A stretch of 64,000 bases of DNA. Source: Lacimicrobium alkaliphilum (GTDB taxonomy: Bacteria > Pseudomonadota > Gammaproteobacteria > Enterobacterales > Alteromonadaceae). The notes under the pieces were generated by a model. That model did no database searches and was not told the DNA's origin. It worked only from the letters and a program-made list of their open reading frames with translations. The stretch is taken from positions 2,604,001-2,668,000 of the forward strand of contig NZ_CP013650.1 in NCBI RefSeq assembly GCF_001466725.1, written 5' to 3'. Both the position numbers and the translations under genes were made by a program. This document shows positions 1-8,602 of this stretch, one piece after another; position 1 is the first letter of the stretch, and the number at the start of each line of letters is the position of its first letter.

Positions 1-123
1 TACCGTCCAGAGTACCCAACGATAGCTCTGCTTTGCGCTGTTGCCCTGGGCCAGTAACAGACTGATTAACCAGAATACCGGCAAAGCATCGCGCAAAAAC
101 AAAATGACGGTATTAATCAGCAT
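1..123 (-). CDS. FTR1-family iron permease, N-terminal fragment (runs off the window)
   Basis: The first 41 codons of a membrane protein, cut by the left edge. The start ATG lies inside the end of the cupredoxin gene (about 11-nt overlap), so it is the fourth gene of a coupled operon. The translation begins MLINTVILFLRDALPVFWLI and goes on as a hydrophobic helix. The LRDALPVFWLISLLLA stretch aligns with the first helix of FTR1/EfeU permeases, which carries an REGLE-type iron motif. Here it reads RDALP, so the acidic residue after Arg is kept but the rest differs. Family assignment rests on this short segment plus the neighbouring cupredoxin-fold protein, a usual companion of such permeases. 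Confidence 0.55.
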   Translation of the reverse strand, partial: MLINTVILFLRDALPVFWLISLLLAQGNSAKQSYRWVLWTV

Positions 124-481
124 CGGCGTCTCCTGTAGAAACTGCGTGAACTTGCCCTTTTGCCTGATTGGGATGAAATTCACCAAAAAACGAATAGATG
201 CCGGGCTCAAGAGGGCCGATATAGATAATGGTTCGACGCCCTGGAAACAGCACTTTTTCACGGTTTAAATCAAAGCTGTCAAACTCTTCTGGTGCGTCAT
301 CCTGATTATGGATAATCAGCCTGAATTTCTGTCCGGCGGGTACCTCCAGGCGCTGGGGATAAAACAAGTGCTGCCTGAGTATCAATTCAAACTCAGGCAA
401 TTCGGCGCTGACCGCTAAACTTGCAGTCAGACTGAGTATGGCTGTAAAGATTAGCAGCAGTCTGCGCAAACGATTAATCAT
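113..481 (-). CDS. Periplasmic cupredoxin-fold protein
   Basis: A 122-residue protein with a signal peptide (about 1-26, ending AVSA) followed by one cupredoxin-like beta domain. The segment from FYPQRLEVPAGQKFRLIIHN to the EPGIYSFFGEFHPNQAKG region is the Cupredoxin_1 pattern seen in periplasmic partners of iron permeases. There is no cysteine anywhere, so it cannot form a classical type-1 blue copper site. His and Glu in the IHN...PEEF and EFHP segments may bind metal. It overlaps the histidine kinase gene upstream by 8 nt and the permease gene downstream by 11 nt. A role in metal (iron or copper) delivery is inferred from family and context. Confidence 0.75.
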   Translation of the reverse strand: MINRLRRLLLIFTAILSLTASLAVSAELPEFELILRQHLFYPQRLEVPAGQKFRLIIHNQDDAPEEFDSFDLNREKVLFPGRRTIIYIGPLEPGIYSFFGEFHPNQAKGQVHAVSTGDADAD

Positions 482-1808
482 CCACCCCTCCGGATGGAAG
501 TGTTACCCGTACTTTTAATCCTCCCAGACTCTCAGATTGTCCAAGGTAAATGTGGCCCTGATAGAGTGTCAGTACATGCTGGACGATTGAAAGACCCAGC
601 CCGCAACCGGGAATGCCTGACTGATGCCGATCCCCGCCGGCACGATAAAAGCGATCAAAGACCCTTTCATACTCTTGCTCATCCAGGCCTGGTCCGGAAT
701 CCTCGACCGTCAGCTCGACCTGATCGCCGATTTTGTTAATCGCCACTTCTATCTGACTTTGTGCCGGACTGTATTTGTTGGCGTTAGTCAGCAAATTCTG
801 CACCAGTACTCTTAAGGAAAATTCATCTCCCCGCATCATGCAAACCTGCCCCTGCAAACTGATGTGCTGGTTTTTCTGTGCAATCTGCGGATAGAGCTCG
901 CTGATCACCTGCTGACTGATCCTGTACAGATCCACCGAACCGAACTTAATACTAAAATGCTCCGGGTTCGTACGATTTAAAAGCAGTATCTGATCCACCA
1001 CATGGCTCATTCTCTCTACACCCTGTTTCAATAGCAGCAAGTTCTCAGAGTCTGGGCTCAATTCTTTTTCCAGATTATATGCATTGAGTTTAAGGACACT
1101 CAGCGGAGTGCGCAGCTCATGGGCCGCATCGGAGGCAAACCGACGCTCTCTGACAAAGGCCTGCTCCAGCCGTTGCAACAGACTGTTTATGGTTTCCACC
1201 ACAGGCTGGAGCTCTTTTTGCTCCGCATATAGCTGCAGCGGACTGAGATCATCGGCACGTTTGGTTTTAAGCTCACCGGTCAATTGATGTAATGGATTCA
1301 GCCCCTGTTTTACCACCACCGAGATCAAAACTGCCAGCACCGGCAGGCTCAGTACCAAAGGAACCAGTGTCGCCAGGATCATTTCCTCGCTCAACTCAAC
1401 CCTGTGATGCAGGGGCTCAGCCACCATCACCCGGTAGCCTGTACCCGGATAAAAGTGAACCAGCACCTGCCAGCGCTGGCCCTGAATATTCTCCTCCCGG
1501 ATACCCGGAGATAAGTCACTGAATGGCATTTTTGCTAAACCAGCACTGGTCAGCAGTAAATGGTTCTGATGCCACACCTGAAAGATAAACTCACCATCAG
1601 CTTCGACCTCTTGAGGCCTGTTATCCTGCTCATCGGTCTGCTCCAGAGGCAGACTGTTGAGGGTGTCTGCCAACGCCTGTAACTGACGGTCGAACAGTAT
1701 CGCCGAGGCACTGATAGTATTGCGATAACTTTGGGTCGCTGAGAAGAAGATCACCAGAGTGATAATGGCGAGCAATACCAGTACCAGATAGCGACGGACT
1801 GAACTCAT
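474..1808 (-). CDS. Sensor histidine kinase, QseC/PmrB-like
   Basis: A 444-residue inner-membrane sensor kinase. A first helix at about 7-24 and a second at about 142-166 bracket a periplasmic sensor domain of roughly 115 residues. Then come a HAMP-like linker, the H-box (DAAHELRTPL, phospho-acceptor His230), an N-box (NLLTNANKYSP), DSGPG and the GCGLGLSIV glycine box, so the catalytic core is complete. Its start overlaps the stop of the response regulator by 4 nt and its stop overlaps the cupredoxin gene, so all are co-translated. The signal is unknown; the linked metal-transport-like genes suggest a metal ion or envelope redox state. Confidence 0.9.
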   Translation of the reverse strand: MSSVRRYLVLVLLAIITLVIFFSATQSYRNTISASAILFDRQLQALADTLNSLPLEQTDEQDNRPQEVEADGEFIFQVWHQNHLLLTSAGLAKMPFSDLSPGIREENIQGQRWQVLVHFYPGTGYRVMVAEPLHHRVELSEEMILATLVPLVLSLPVLAVLISVVVKQGLNPLHQLTGELKTKRADDLSPLQLYAEQKELQPVVETINSLLQRLEQAFVRERRFASDAAHELRTPLSVLKLNAYNLEKELSPDSENLLLLKQGVERMSHVVDQILLLNRTNPEHFSIKFGSVDLYRISQQVISELYPQIAQKNQHISLQGQVCMMRGDEFSLRVLVQNLLTNANKYSPAQSQIEVAINKIGDQVELTVEDSGPGLDEQEYERVFDRFYRAGGDRHQSGIPGCGLGLSIVQHVLTLYQGHIYLGQSESLGGLKVRVTLPSGGVDD

Positions 1809-2464
1809 ACCGGATTCACTGTGTAACCCACCCCTCTGATGGTTTTAATAAAATTCTCCGGCAGTTTCTTGCGCAGGTGATGAACATGCACTTCCACAGC
1901 ATTGCTGGCAACTTCGTCTCCCCATTCATAGAGTTTTCCTTCTAACTGCTCCCTGGACTGAATACGTCCGGCATTTTCCATCAGTACCCTGAGCAGCATA
2001 TATTCGCGGCGGGATAAGGTAATGACACGGCCATCGAGTGTCACCTGATGGGCGCGAGTGTCGACACACACACTGCCAATACTGATGGTGGCCTGAGCAG
2101 CAGTACCCAGTCTTCTGGTGATCACCCGAATTCTTGCCAGTAACTCATCCATTTCAAAGGGTTTGGCCAGATAATCATCGGCACCCAGATCCAGCCCGGT
2201 GATCTTATCTGAAGTACTGTCACGGGCAGTCAGTACCAGAATTGGTATCCGCTGTTTCTGCTGACGGGCCCGTTTCAACACCTCAATCCCATCCATATCC
2301 GGCAAACCTAGATCGAGGATGGCCAGATCGGCACTGGCGGTTTCAATGGCCAGCAATGCCTGTTTACCACTGGTTAAATGGTCAACAGCAAAACCTTCCT
2401 GACGCAAGGCCTGCTGCAAAGCCCTGGCTAACTGTTCATCGTCTTCGACCAATAACAGACGCAT
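1805..2464 (-). CDS. OmpR/PhoB-family response regulator, QseB/PmrA-like
   Basis: A 219-residue regulator. The receiver domain (1-115) has the acidic pocket LVEDDE, phospho-acceptor Asp51 in ILDLGLPDMDG, Thr79 and Lys101 (KPF). The C-terminal winged helix (about 125-219) ends EVHVHHLRKKLPENFIKTIRGVGY, the usual OmpR recognition-helix and wing region. It is the first gene of the operon with the kinase, cupredoxin protein and permease. A CTTAA-N6-CTTAA direct repeat, the box used by PmrA/QseB regulators, lies 57 nt upstream and also just upstream of the divergent dsbD-like promoter, which points to control of both directions. Confidence 0.92.
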   Translation of the reverse strand: MRLLLVEDDEQLARALQQALRQEGFAVDHLTSGKQALLAIETASADLAILDLGLPDMDGIEVLKRARQQKQRIPILVLTARDSTSDKITGLDLGADDYLAKPFEMDELLARIRVITRRLGTAAQATISIGSVCVDTRAHQVTLDGRVITLSRREYMLLRVLMENAGRIQSREQLEGKLYEWGDEVASNAVEVHVHHLRKKLPENFIKTIRGVGYTVNPV

Positions 2465-2520
2465 GCTTATCCTTTTTATCTGGTTTTCGAACTGCCACCG
2501 GAATCTTCTAACACAGGCAC

Positions 2521-2537
2521 CTTAAATCTGGCTTAAG
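2521..2537. promoter_or_regulatory. PmrA/QseB-type regulator box (CTTAA-N6-CTTAA)
   Basis: Direct half-sites CTTAA and CTTAAG, 11 bp apart start to start (one helical turn), in the intergenic region between the response regulator and the dsbD-like gene. This matches the known PmrA/QseB operator layout and agrees with the family of the adjacent regulator. It sits just upstream of a candidate -35 for the rightward gene, where an OmpR-family activator would bind. Binding itself is inferred. Confidence 0.6.
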
Positions 2538-2544
2538 AAACCTG

Positions 2545-2574
2545 TTGAACCGTAGTGACTTAGTCGTAGTATAA
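2545..2574 (+). promoter_or_regulatory. Candidate sigma-70 promoter for the dsbD-like gene
   Basis: TTGAAC (2545-2550) is followed after 16-18 bp by TAGTAT/GTATAA (2567-2574). It is placed about 8 bp downstream of the PmrA-like box and about 34 bp before the ATG at 2608. This is a consensus match only. Confidence 0.45.
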
Positions 2575-2607
2575 ACAGCATTATTTAACAAAAATAAGCT
2601 TTTCTTG

Positions 2608-4620
2608 ATGCCTTTACGCGCTAGTTTGCTGAGTTTTCTGCTGCTTTTCAGCCCGCTTTTGCTTGCGTCTCCCACGGCTACCGGCCAACATATCGAAGTG
2701 GCGCTGGTATCTGAGCATCAAAAGCTTAAAAAAAATGTCACTAACTGGGTCGGGCTGTATCTGCAACCCGAACAGCAATGGCATACCTACTGGCGCAATC
2801 CTGGCGACTCCGGCGAACCACCTAGAATCGACTGGCAACTGCCCGCTGGTGTCAGTGCCGGTGATATTCTCTGGCCCATTCCGCAGGCCATAGACGTTGC
2901 TCACCTGACCAATTATGGCTATGAAGGTAATAATCTGTTGATGGTGCCGCTGACCCTCGGTGAATCGGTGCAGGGCCCGGTGCAGCTGATTGCCGATGTG
3001 TCCTGGCTGGTATGTAAAGAAGACTGCATTCCCGGCTGGGCAACCCTGAGCCTGAACCTGGAGGTCAGCGATACGACTCAGCCCTCTGAACATGCCGGAT
3101 TGTTTGCACAGACCCGGCAGCAGTTACCGCTTGCGTCAGACAAACAGGCCAGCCATGAGTTTGCCGATAATCAACTGCTGGTGTCCATCTCCGGCGTTGA
3201 AAAAGATCAATGGCGGCTGTTCCCCTTTCGCAGCGACCTGATTCAGCATGCCGGTGAACAACAAGCTTACCGTGAAGGTGATACCCTGACTTTAAGTATT
3301 GAGGTTTCAGATTATCTGAATCAGCCTGCAGAGAGCTTTGATTTTCTGCTCAGTGACGGTAAACAGGGCCTCTATCTGCAAAGTACCCTGCGGACCGGCC
3401 CTGTTGGGAACAATGCAGCCACTGCAACCGCAACGCCCTTGTATCTGTATCTGCTGATGGCATTCGCCGGCGGGCTGATCCTCAACATTATGCCCTGCGT
3501 GTTCCCTATATTGTGCTTCAAAGCCATGTCATTGAAACAGCAATCCCCGGTGCAGTGGCAGCACTTAGGCTATGCCACCGGCATTTTTGTCAGCTTCTGG
3601 CTGTTTGCTCTTGTGATCAGTTTACTGAAGCTCTCAGGGCAAACTGTTGGCTGGGGTTTTCATCTGCAAAACCCGCTGATTATCGCCCTGCTCACCTACC
3701 TGTTTTTTGCCATAGGTCTGATGCTGCTCAATACCCTGCCTGTGGGCTCAAGGCTGGCCGGACTGGGTGATAAGCTGACCCGTGGTCAGGGCTTTGGCAG
3801 TCAGTTCTTTACCGGCGTACTGGCAGTGATCGTTGCCTCGCCCTGTACCGCTCCTTTTATGGCCGCAGCCCTGGGCGTGGCCATGGTCAGCGATATGCTC
3901 ACCTCCTGGCTGATTTTCAGCTTTCTGGCGCTGGGTTTTGCCCTGCCACTCACCTTACTGGTGATGTTGCCGTCACTGAACCGCTTACTGCCTAAACCCG
4001 GTAGCTGGATGGAACATTTCAAGCAGTTGCTGGCCTTTCCTATTTTTGCTACCTGTGTCTGGCTGCTGTGGATCTATCAGCATCAGGTCGGCGGCACGCA
4101 GCAGGCCATGCTGATGCTGGGCCTGCTGGCCATTGCCCTGCTCTGCTGGCAGTGTCGCCTTGGCAGTAAAACCGGCAGAGTTGTGCTGATCATCTGCGCT
4201 GTGGCGCTGATCATCAGCCCGCTAATATGGCCAGCCAGTGAAAATAAGGTTGAACGCCGGGATACTCTGGCGCTAAATTTTTCGCCTGACAGGCTCAGGC
4301 AATTGCAACAGGATAATCAGGTTATACTGTTGAATATGACTGCCGACTGGTGCATCAGCTGTAAGGTTAACGAACAAACAGCGCTCTCCAGCGAGAGAGT
4401 AAGGCAGGCGCTGCAACAGCCTGACACCCATTATATGGTGGGTGACTGGACCAACAAAAATCAACAGATACTTGAGTTTCTGAACCACTATCAGCGCAGC
4501 GGCGTACCTTTATATGTGGTGTATGGCGGTACGTCTCATGTTGAGATATTGCCGCAGTTACTGACGGTAAACATGGTTATTGACGCCCTCAACCGGGCAA
4601 AAAAGGAGATAAAGCAATGA
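2608..4620 (+). CDS. Thiol:disulfide interchange protein, DsbD/ScsB type
   Basis: A 670-residue inner-membrane protein that moves electrons from cytoplasmic thioredoxin to periplasmic thiol proteins. It has a signal peptide (1-21), a periplasmic N-domain with a cysteine pair in VCKEDC, and then a DsbD transmembrane core. That core carries redox cysteines in NIMPCVFPILCF and VASPCTAPF. The C-terminal thioredoxin domain has the active site WCISC (Cys582/Cys585). An upstream TTG at 2605 is possible, but the ATG at 2608 is the better start. The stop overlaps the next gene (ATGA), and that gene encodes a likely redox partner. The cell may have another DsbD; this long N-domain resembles the ScsB/copper-linked branch. 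Confidence 0.88.
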   Translation: MPLRASLLSFLLLFSPLLLASPTATGQHIEVALVSEHQKLKKNVTNWVGLYLQPEQQWHTYWRNPGDSGEPPRIDWQLPAGVSAGDILWPIPQAIDVAHLTNYGYEGNNLLMVPLTLGESVQGPVQLIADVSWLVCKEDCIPGWATLSLNLEVSDTTQPSEHAGLFAQTRQQLPLASDKQASHEFADNQLLVSISGVEKDQWRLFPFRSDLIQHAGEQQAYREGDTLTLSIEVSDYLNQPAESFDFLLSDGKQGLYLQSTLRTGPVGNNAATATATPLYLYLLMAFAGGLILNIMPCVFPILCFKAMSLKQQSPVQWQHLGYATGIFVSFWLFALVISLLKLSGQTVGWGFHLQNPLIIALLTYLFFAIGLMLLNTLPVGSRLAGLGDKLTRGQGFGSQFFTGVLAVIVASPCTAPFMAAALGVAMVSDMLTSWLIFSFLALGFALPLTLLVMLPSLNRLLPKPGSWMEHFKQLLAFPIFATCVWLLWIYQHQVGGTQQAMLMLGLLAIALLCWQCRLGSKTGRVVLIICAVALIISPLIWPASENKVERRDTLALNFSPDRLRQLQQDNQVILLNMTADWCISCKVNEQTALSSERVRQALQQPDTHYMVGDWTNKNQQILEFLNHYQRSGVPLYVVYGGTSHVEILPQLLTVNMVIDALNRAKKEIKQ

Positions 4621-5228
4621 ACAATGTATTTCGCCTGCTCAGTGCCGGTCTGTTTGCCGGCCTGCTATCCAGTCACGCTCTGGCAGCCAAAGTGGATGAA
4701 AAGGCGCCGGATTTCACCCTGACCAATACCAAAGGTGAGCAGATATCGCTGCAGGACTACGCCGGTAAGCATGTGGTGCTGGAATGGACCAATCATCTCT
4801 GCCCTTATGTACAGAAACATTATGGCAGTGACAATATGCAGTCATTGCAGAAAAACTATACCGGCCAGGATGTGATTTGGTTGTCGGTGATTTCCTCAGC
4901 CGAGGGTAAACAGGGCCATGTCAGTGCAGCAGAGGCCGATGCGCTGAGCGAGTCCCGGAGTGCTCACCCGACTCATGTACTGTTCGACCCCAGTGGTAAG
5001 GTGGGTAAAGACTATGGCGCTAAAACCACGCCGCATATGTATGTTATCGATACCCAGGGCGTACTCAGATACAACGGCGCCATCGACAGCATTAAATCTG
5101 CCAATCCGGCTGATATTGACAAGGCCAAGCCTTATTTTCAGCAGGCCATGGATGCGGTGCTAAAAGGTGAAGAGGTGGCCAGCAAAATGACCGTACCCTA
5201 TGGTTGTTCAGTAAAATACGCAGGCTAG
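4617..5228 (+). CDS. Exported redoxin (thioredoxin-fold, peroxiredoxin-like)
   Basis: A 203-residue protein with a signal peptide (about 1-23, ending ALA-A) and an AhpC/TSA-Redoxin fold: KAPDFTLTNTKGE, then LEWTNHLCPYVQKHYGS with the likely reactive Cys62, then TTPHMYVID holding the cis-Pro. A second Cys197 near the C-terminus (YGCSVKYAG) could resolve a disulfide. The CPYVQKHY pattern marks the PRX-like2 subgroup rather than typical 2-Cys enzymes. Translational overlap with the DsbD-like gene suggests that DsbD keeps it reduced in the periplasm. Confidence 0.82.
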   Translation: MNNVFRLLSAGLFAGLLSSHALAAKVDEKAPDFTLTNTKGEQISLQDYAGKHVVLEWTNHLCPYVQKHYGSDNMQSLQKNYTGQDVIWLSVISSAEGKQGHVSAAEADALSESRSAHPTHVLFDPSGKVGKDYGAKTTPHMYVIDTQGVLRYNGAIDSIKSANPADIDKAKPYFQQAMDAVLKGEEVASKMTVPYGCSVKYAG

Positions 5229-5256
5229 GAACCGGGTTCAGGCGCGGCAATATCAA

Positions 5257-7035
5257 TCAGCTTCTGGTCTGAGCCGCTGCCTGGGTCAGGCTCTGGTAAA
5301 GAGCCTGAACATCAGTGAGCGCATCATCCACTATCATCAGCGCACTGGTCGGCTTAAGGTTCAGAGTCCGGCCCTTTGAGATATGAACACCCTGAGACCT
5401 GATAGACTGGGTGATACGTTCAATCTGCTTACGCGCCTGAAGCTCATCAATATCACTTAAACAGACCATAAACTCGTTAACCCCAACACGGCCTACCACA
5501 TCACCATGGCGAGTGGCGCCCTTGAGTTCTGCAGCGATTTGCTGCAGCGCCTTGTCACCGGTTCCCTGGCCATGCATGGCATTAATCTCGTCAAGCTGAT
5601 TGAGTTCAAATAACGCCAGCGCATGAGCCCGCATCGAAGAGGGTCGTGGCAGAGATTTGAGCTTATCCAGGGTCGCCCGGCGGTTAAGCATACCGGTCAG
5701 TTCATCGATTTGCGCCAGGCCTTTGTGGCGACGGTAAAACATAAACAGTAAAATCAGCAGCAAAATGACGGTCAGCGTCAGACCGGTAACGACTCTCATC
5801 GTGGTATTGGATTTTTGTTGCTGCACCTGCTGTAAGCTTGACTCCAGCTCAACAATATCGGTCATCATCCTGGCCACGCCGAGAATACGGGAGGCCGCCT
5901 GTTGCTTCTCAAGTGCCTGCTCTGCGGCGCTGGCATAATGACCAAAAGCCTGCTGCGCGCTATCCGGCAGTTCCAGAGCATAAAAACTCTCCACCAGCAG
6001 CTTCAGGTAAGGCAAATCATCGCTCTGATGCATTGGCCGGATAGCCAGTTCTGTATCCAGATAAGCAGCCACACAGTTCAGATCACCCCGATGCAGGCAC
6101 AGACGGGTATTCAGACGCCTGTACTCCTGCTCCATCTCCGGCATCGACAGTTCAGGTAAAAATGCAGACCAGCGCATTAAGCTTTCTTCCAGAGCTTTCC
6201 AGTCTTGATTATTTTCTGCCAGATGCGCCTGCGCCTGGTTCAGCCAGGCATTGGACAGCGGCGTGTTGATATCGATGTTCTTGCGGATCAGTTCCTGTAT
6301 CACCTCTTCGGTGCGTTCCACCTGAGCACTGTTAAGATAAGTTCGGGCAGCGTTGAATAGCGGCAATATCAGGGTTTCCCCTTCATAAATGCCCAAAGAC
6401 ATCTGATAAGACTTGTAATATTGCTCTGCAGCCAGTTCATGTTGGCCAAGCAAGCGATAAAGATTGCCGATGTTATTAAAAATATCTGAGCGAGTGGCCT
6501 TGTTCTGTGCACCGGAGTATTTTTCCAGCAGCATATACAGGGTACTCAAACTCTGCTCAATTTTATCAGCACCGATATCACAGGCGGAGGTCAGCTCCAG
6601 CTGTGCTCCCAGGTGAATCGACTCTGAACCGACTCTGAGGGCTTCTCGCTCGGCGCGGCGGTAGTAATCACAACGCTGTTGTTTGTTGTCCGGGTCAGTC
6701 ACGACCCCGGCAAGAAACAGTGCATAGGCATGATTTTCACTTTCATCTTCCGTTACTGGCCGTGATAACAAAGTATCCAGAATTGTACTGGCCTGATCAT
6801 ATTTGCCGGCACAGGCCTGATACTGTGCTTTGCGCACTTTTAGATAAAAATCCTGCTGCCCCGTTAGCCCGTCAGAGGCCAGGTGCCGATCCAGTTGCTC
6901 CACCTGCTCCTGGGTCAGGCAGTCATAATTATTGACCTGGATTTCACTGATAAAGTCCTGCAATGCCTGCTCAGCCTTTAGCGAAAAGGCCGATAACAGC
7001 AGCGCCAGCAAAATCAATTTGTTTAGTATTGTCAT
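5257..7035 (-). CDS. TPR-containing membrane protein with degenerate GGDEF domain
   Basis: A signal peptide (MTILNKLILLALLLSAFSLKA) is followed by about 390 residues of helical TPR-like repeats outside the membrane (e.g. NNIGNLYRLLGQHELAAEQYYKSYQMS). A transmembrane helix (VVTGLTLTVILLLILLFMFY) and a C-terminal GGDEF-fold domain beginning DELTGMLNRR come next. The signature GGDEF is GVNEF (RVGVNEFMV), and the metal-binding DxD segment reads ELNQLDEIN, so diguanylate cyclase activity is unlikely. The ATG at 7035 is chosen over 7086 because it puts the signal peptide at the N-terminus. Convergent with the redoxin gene. Confidence 0.8.
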   Translation of the reverse strand: MTILNKLILLALLLSAFSLKAEQALQDFISEIQVNNYDCLTQEQVEQLDRHLASDGLTGQQDFYLKVRKAQYQACAGKYDQASTILDTLLSRPVTEDESENHAYALFLAGVVTDPDNKQQRCDYYRRAEREALRVGSESIHLGAQLELTSACDIGADKIEQSLSTLYMLLEKYSGAQNKATRSDIFNNIGNLYRLLGQHELAAEQYYKSYQMSLGIYEGETLILPLFNAARTYLNSAQVERTEEVIQELIRKNIDINTPLSNAWLNQAQAHLAENNQDWKALEESLMRWSAFLPELSMPEMEQEYRRLNTRLCLHRGDLNCVAAYLDTELAIRPMHQSDDLPYLKLLVESFYALELPDSAQQAFGHYASAAEQALEKQQAASRILGVARMMTDIVELESSLQQVQQQKSNTTMRVVTGLTLTVILLLILLFMFYRRHKGLAQIDELTGMLNRRATLDKLKSLPRPSSMRAHALALFELNQLDEINAMHGQGTGDKALQQIAAELKGATRHGDVVGRVGVNEFMVCLSDIDELQARKQIERITQSIRSQGVHISKGRTLNLKPTSALMIVDDALTDVQALYQSLTQAAAQTRS

Positions 7036-7145
7036 TATTCGGTAAACGAGCAGCAAATAGGGGCTTGTATAAGCTCGATTTTGCATTGTTATACAAGTGC
7101 TTACAATAAGAGATCTACAACCGTTGCTGATATTGACGAGATTAT

Positions 7146-7835
7146 TCAGTCATGAGGCCTGCCCTGGTGCCGGTCCGTCAGCACCTCGACATCGTCATCA
7201 GAGTCAGTCTGCCAGGCATCACCAATGACAGGATCTTCCTGCTCGTTATTCTCCCAGCTGTATTTTTTCTCTTTTGGCCTCGGATCCCGGCGCTGGAACA
7301 AAATGGCTGCCAATGTACCTGCCACCGCACCAAAAAAGTGATACTCGAAAGAAATACCCGGCTCGCGGGGCAGAATGGTCATGATCATGCTGCCATATAG
7401 AAAGGCGCCGATCATCATTAGCGCCACAGAGACTTTATCGCGACGCAAAATACTGGAAATAAACAGGTAGAAAAAGATGCCATGAGTGAGACCACTGGCA
7501 CCAATATGGGTCGCATCACGGGCAAACAGCCAGACACCGAGCCCGGACAATGGCCAGATCATCAGCACAGCAATCCGCCATGAGCGCGGATAACCATAGA
7601 GCAGCAACGACCCTAAAATCAGCAAGGGTAAAGTATTACTGAACAGGTGCTGGTAAGAGCCATGCACCAGCGGGCCGCCGAGCACCCCCACCAAACCGCC
7701 CCACTGCCCCGGCGTCACGCCGAGAAACCCCAGATCCAGTCCGGTAAAGGACTCCGCCAGCTTGATCCACCACAGCAGACAGACAAACAGGGCTGAAGCC
7801 AGTATGCTTTTGGTGAGCCGCCTTTTATTGGTCAT
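7146..7835 (-). CDS. Rhomboid-family intramembrane serine protease
   Basis: A 229-residue polytopic membrane protein. HIGASGLTHG carries the catalytic serine motif GxSG, and YHFFGAVAG in a later helix carries the catalytic His, so the Ser-His dyad is present. HLFSNTLPLLILG matches the conserved H..SN region of the family. The C-terminal 45 residues are acidic and cytoplasmic. The frame stays open to 8024, but the ATG at 7835 has an AGGA Shine-Dalgarno 8 nt upstream and starts MTNKRRLTKS just before the first helix. The extra upstream part is partly repeat DNA. Substrate unknown. Confidence 0.85.
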   Translation of the reverse strand: MTNKRRLTKSILASALFVCLLWWIKLAESFTGLDLGFLGVTPGQWGGLVGVLGGPLVHGSYQHLFSNTLPLLILGSLLLYGYPRSWRIAVLMIWPLSGLGVWLFARDATHIGASGLTHGIFFYLFISSILRRDKVSVALMMIGAFLYGSMIMTILPREPGISFEYHFFGAVAGTLAAILFQRRDPRPKEKKYSWENNEQEDPVIGDAWQTDSDDDVEVLTDRHQGRPHD

Positions 7836-7974
7836 AGTGTATTCCTGCGGTGAACTTAGCATCAGGATGGGGGCAAAAGGTGTAATACCAAATGGGATAC
7901 ACATCATCGGATAAGAATTATTTGCACAATGTTGTAATAAAAACACCGGCCGGTGCGTTATATCCATGAGCAAA

Positions 7975-8046
7975 TAATACCAGTGTGCAGAAATAAGCCC
8001 TTCTGACCCGCTCTGAATGGGCAATTATCTATGCGGATTGGTATAA
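7975..8046. repeat. Solo copy of a MITE-like terminal repeat
   Basis: The sequence from about 7994 to 8045 is, in reverse complement, nearly identical over about 52 bp to the left end of the element at 33001. It shares TATACCAATCCGCATAGATA, AATTGCCCA and the GGTCAGAAGGGCTTA tail. A TAATACC at 7975 may be the other, shortened end; another TAATACCAAATGG at about 7884 could be an older end. It lies directly before the ECF sigma gene and covers the non-coding gap 7836-8059. Confidence 0.7.
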
Positions 8047-8059
8047 CAGGAGCACCACA

Positions 8060-8602
8060 TTGAAGCACTCAAACAGAGCCATTATTGCCAATTTGGCAGA
8101 GAAGCATGGACGCCAGGTTTTTCAGACTGCCTATCGCCTGCTGGGAGACAGCCATCTGGCTGAAGATGTCACCCAGGAGGTGTTTCTGAAGCTGTTTAAG
8201 AAAAGCCCTGCGGCGTTCGACAAGATCCAAAACTGGCCCGCTTACCTTTGTACCATGGCAACCTCCGCCGCCATCGATCAGTTGCGCAGGATCAAACGAC
8301 GCAGTGAACAGCCTATTGAGCAGGCCTGTGCGGAGAGTGACTCCGCTTCCGGCCCCTGCTCCACGCTGGCACAACAGCAGGATCTGGAAAGGTTTCGCCG
8401 GACACTGACCCGGCTAAGCCCCCGGGATGCGCAAGTATTTTGCCTTCGCCATATTGAAGGCCTTTCCTATCAGGAAATAGCCCATTGTGTTGATATCTCC
8501 ACCAGTCTGGCCGGCGTGAGCCTGCATCGTGCTCAGCAAAAACTCAGCCAGTGGCTGGGTGAATCACAACTTTCAGGAGCAGAACATGAACTTACCTATT
8601 GA
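8060..8602 (+). CDS. ECF-type RNA polymerase sigma factor
   Basis: A 180-residue sigma-70-family protein with region 2 (TAYRLLGDSHLAEDVTQEVFLKLFKK, followed by PAYLCTMATSAAIDQLRR) and region 4 (RLSPRDAQVFCLRHIEGLSYQEIAHCVDISTSLAGVSLHRAQQKL). No region 3 is seen, as expected for ECF sigmas. The start is TTG with an AGGAG 8 nt upstream. The gene overlaps the next one by 17 nt, so the downstream protein is its likely anti-sigma or sensor partner. A MITE-like repeat ends 14 nt before the start codon, so the promoter must lie in or beyond repeat DNA. Confidence 0.88.
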   Translation: MKHSNRAIIANLAEKHGRQVFQTAYRLLGDSHLAEDVTQEVFLKLFKKSPAAFDKIQNWPAYLCTMATSAAIDQLRRIKRRSEQPIEQACAESDSASGPCSTLAQQQDLERFRRTLTRLSPRDAQVFCLRHIEGLSYQEIAHCVDISTSLAGVSLHRAQQKLSQWLGESQLSGAEHELTY

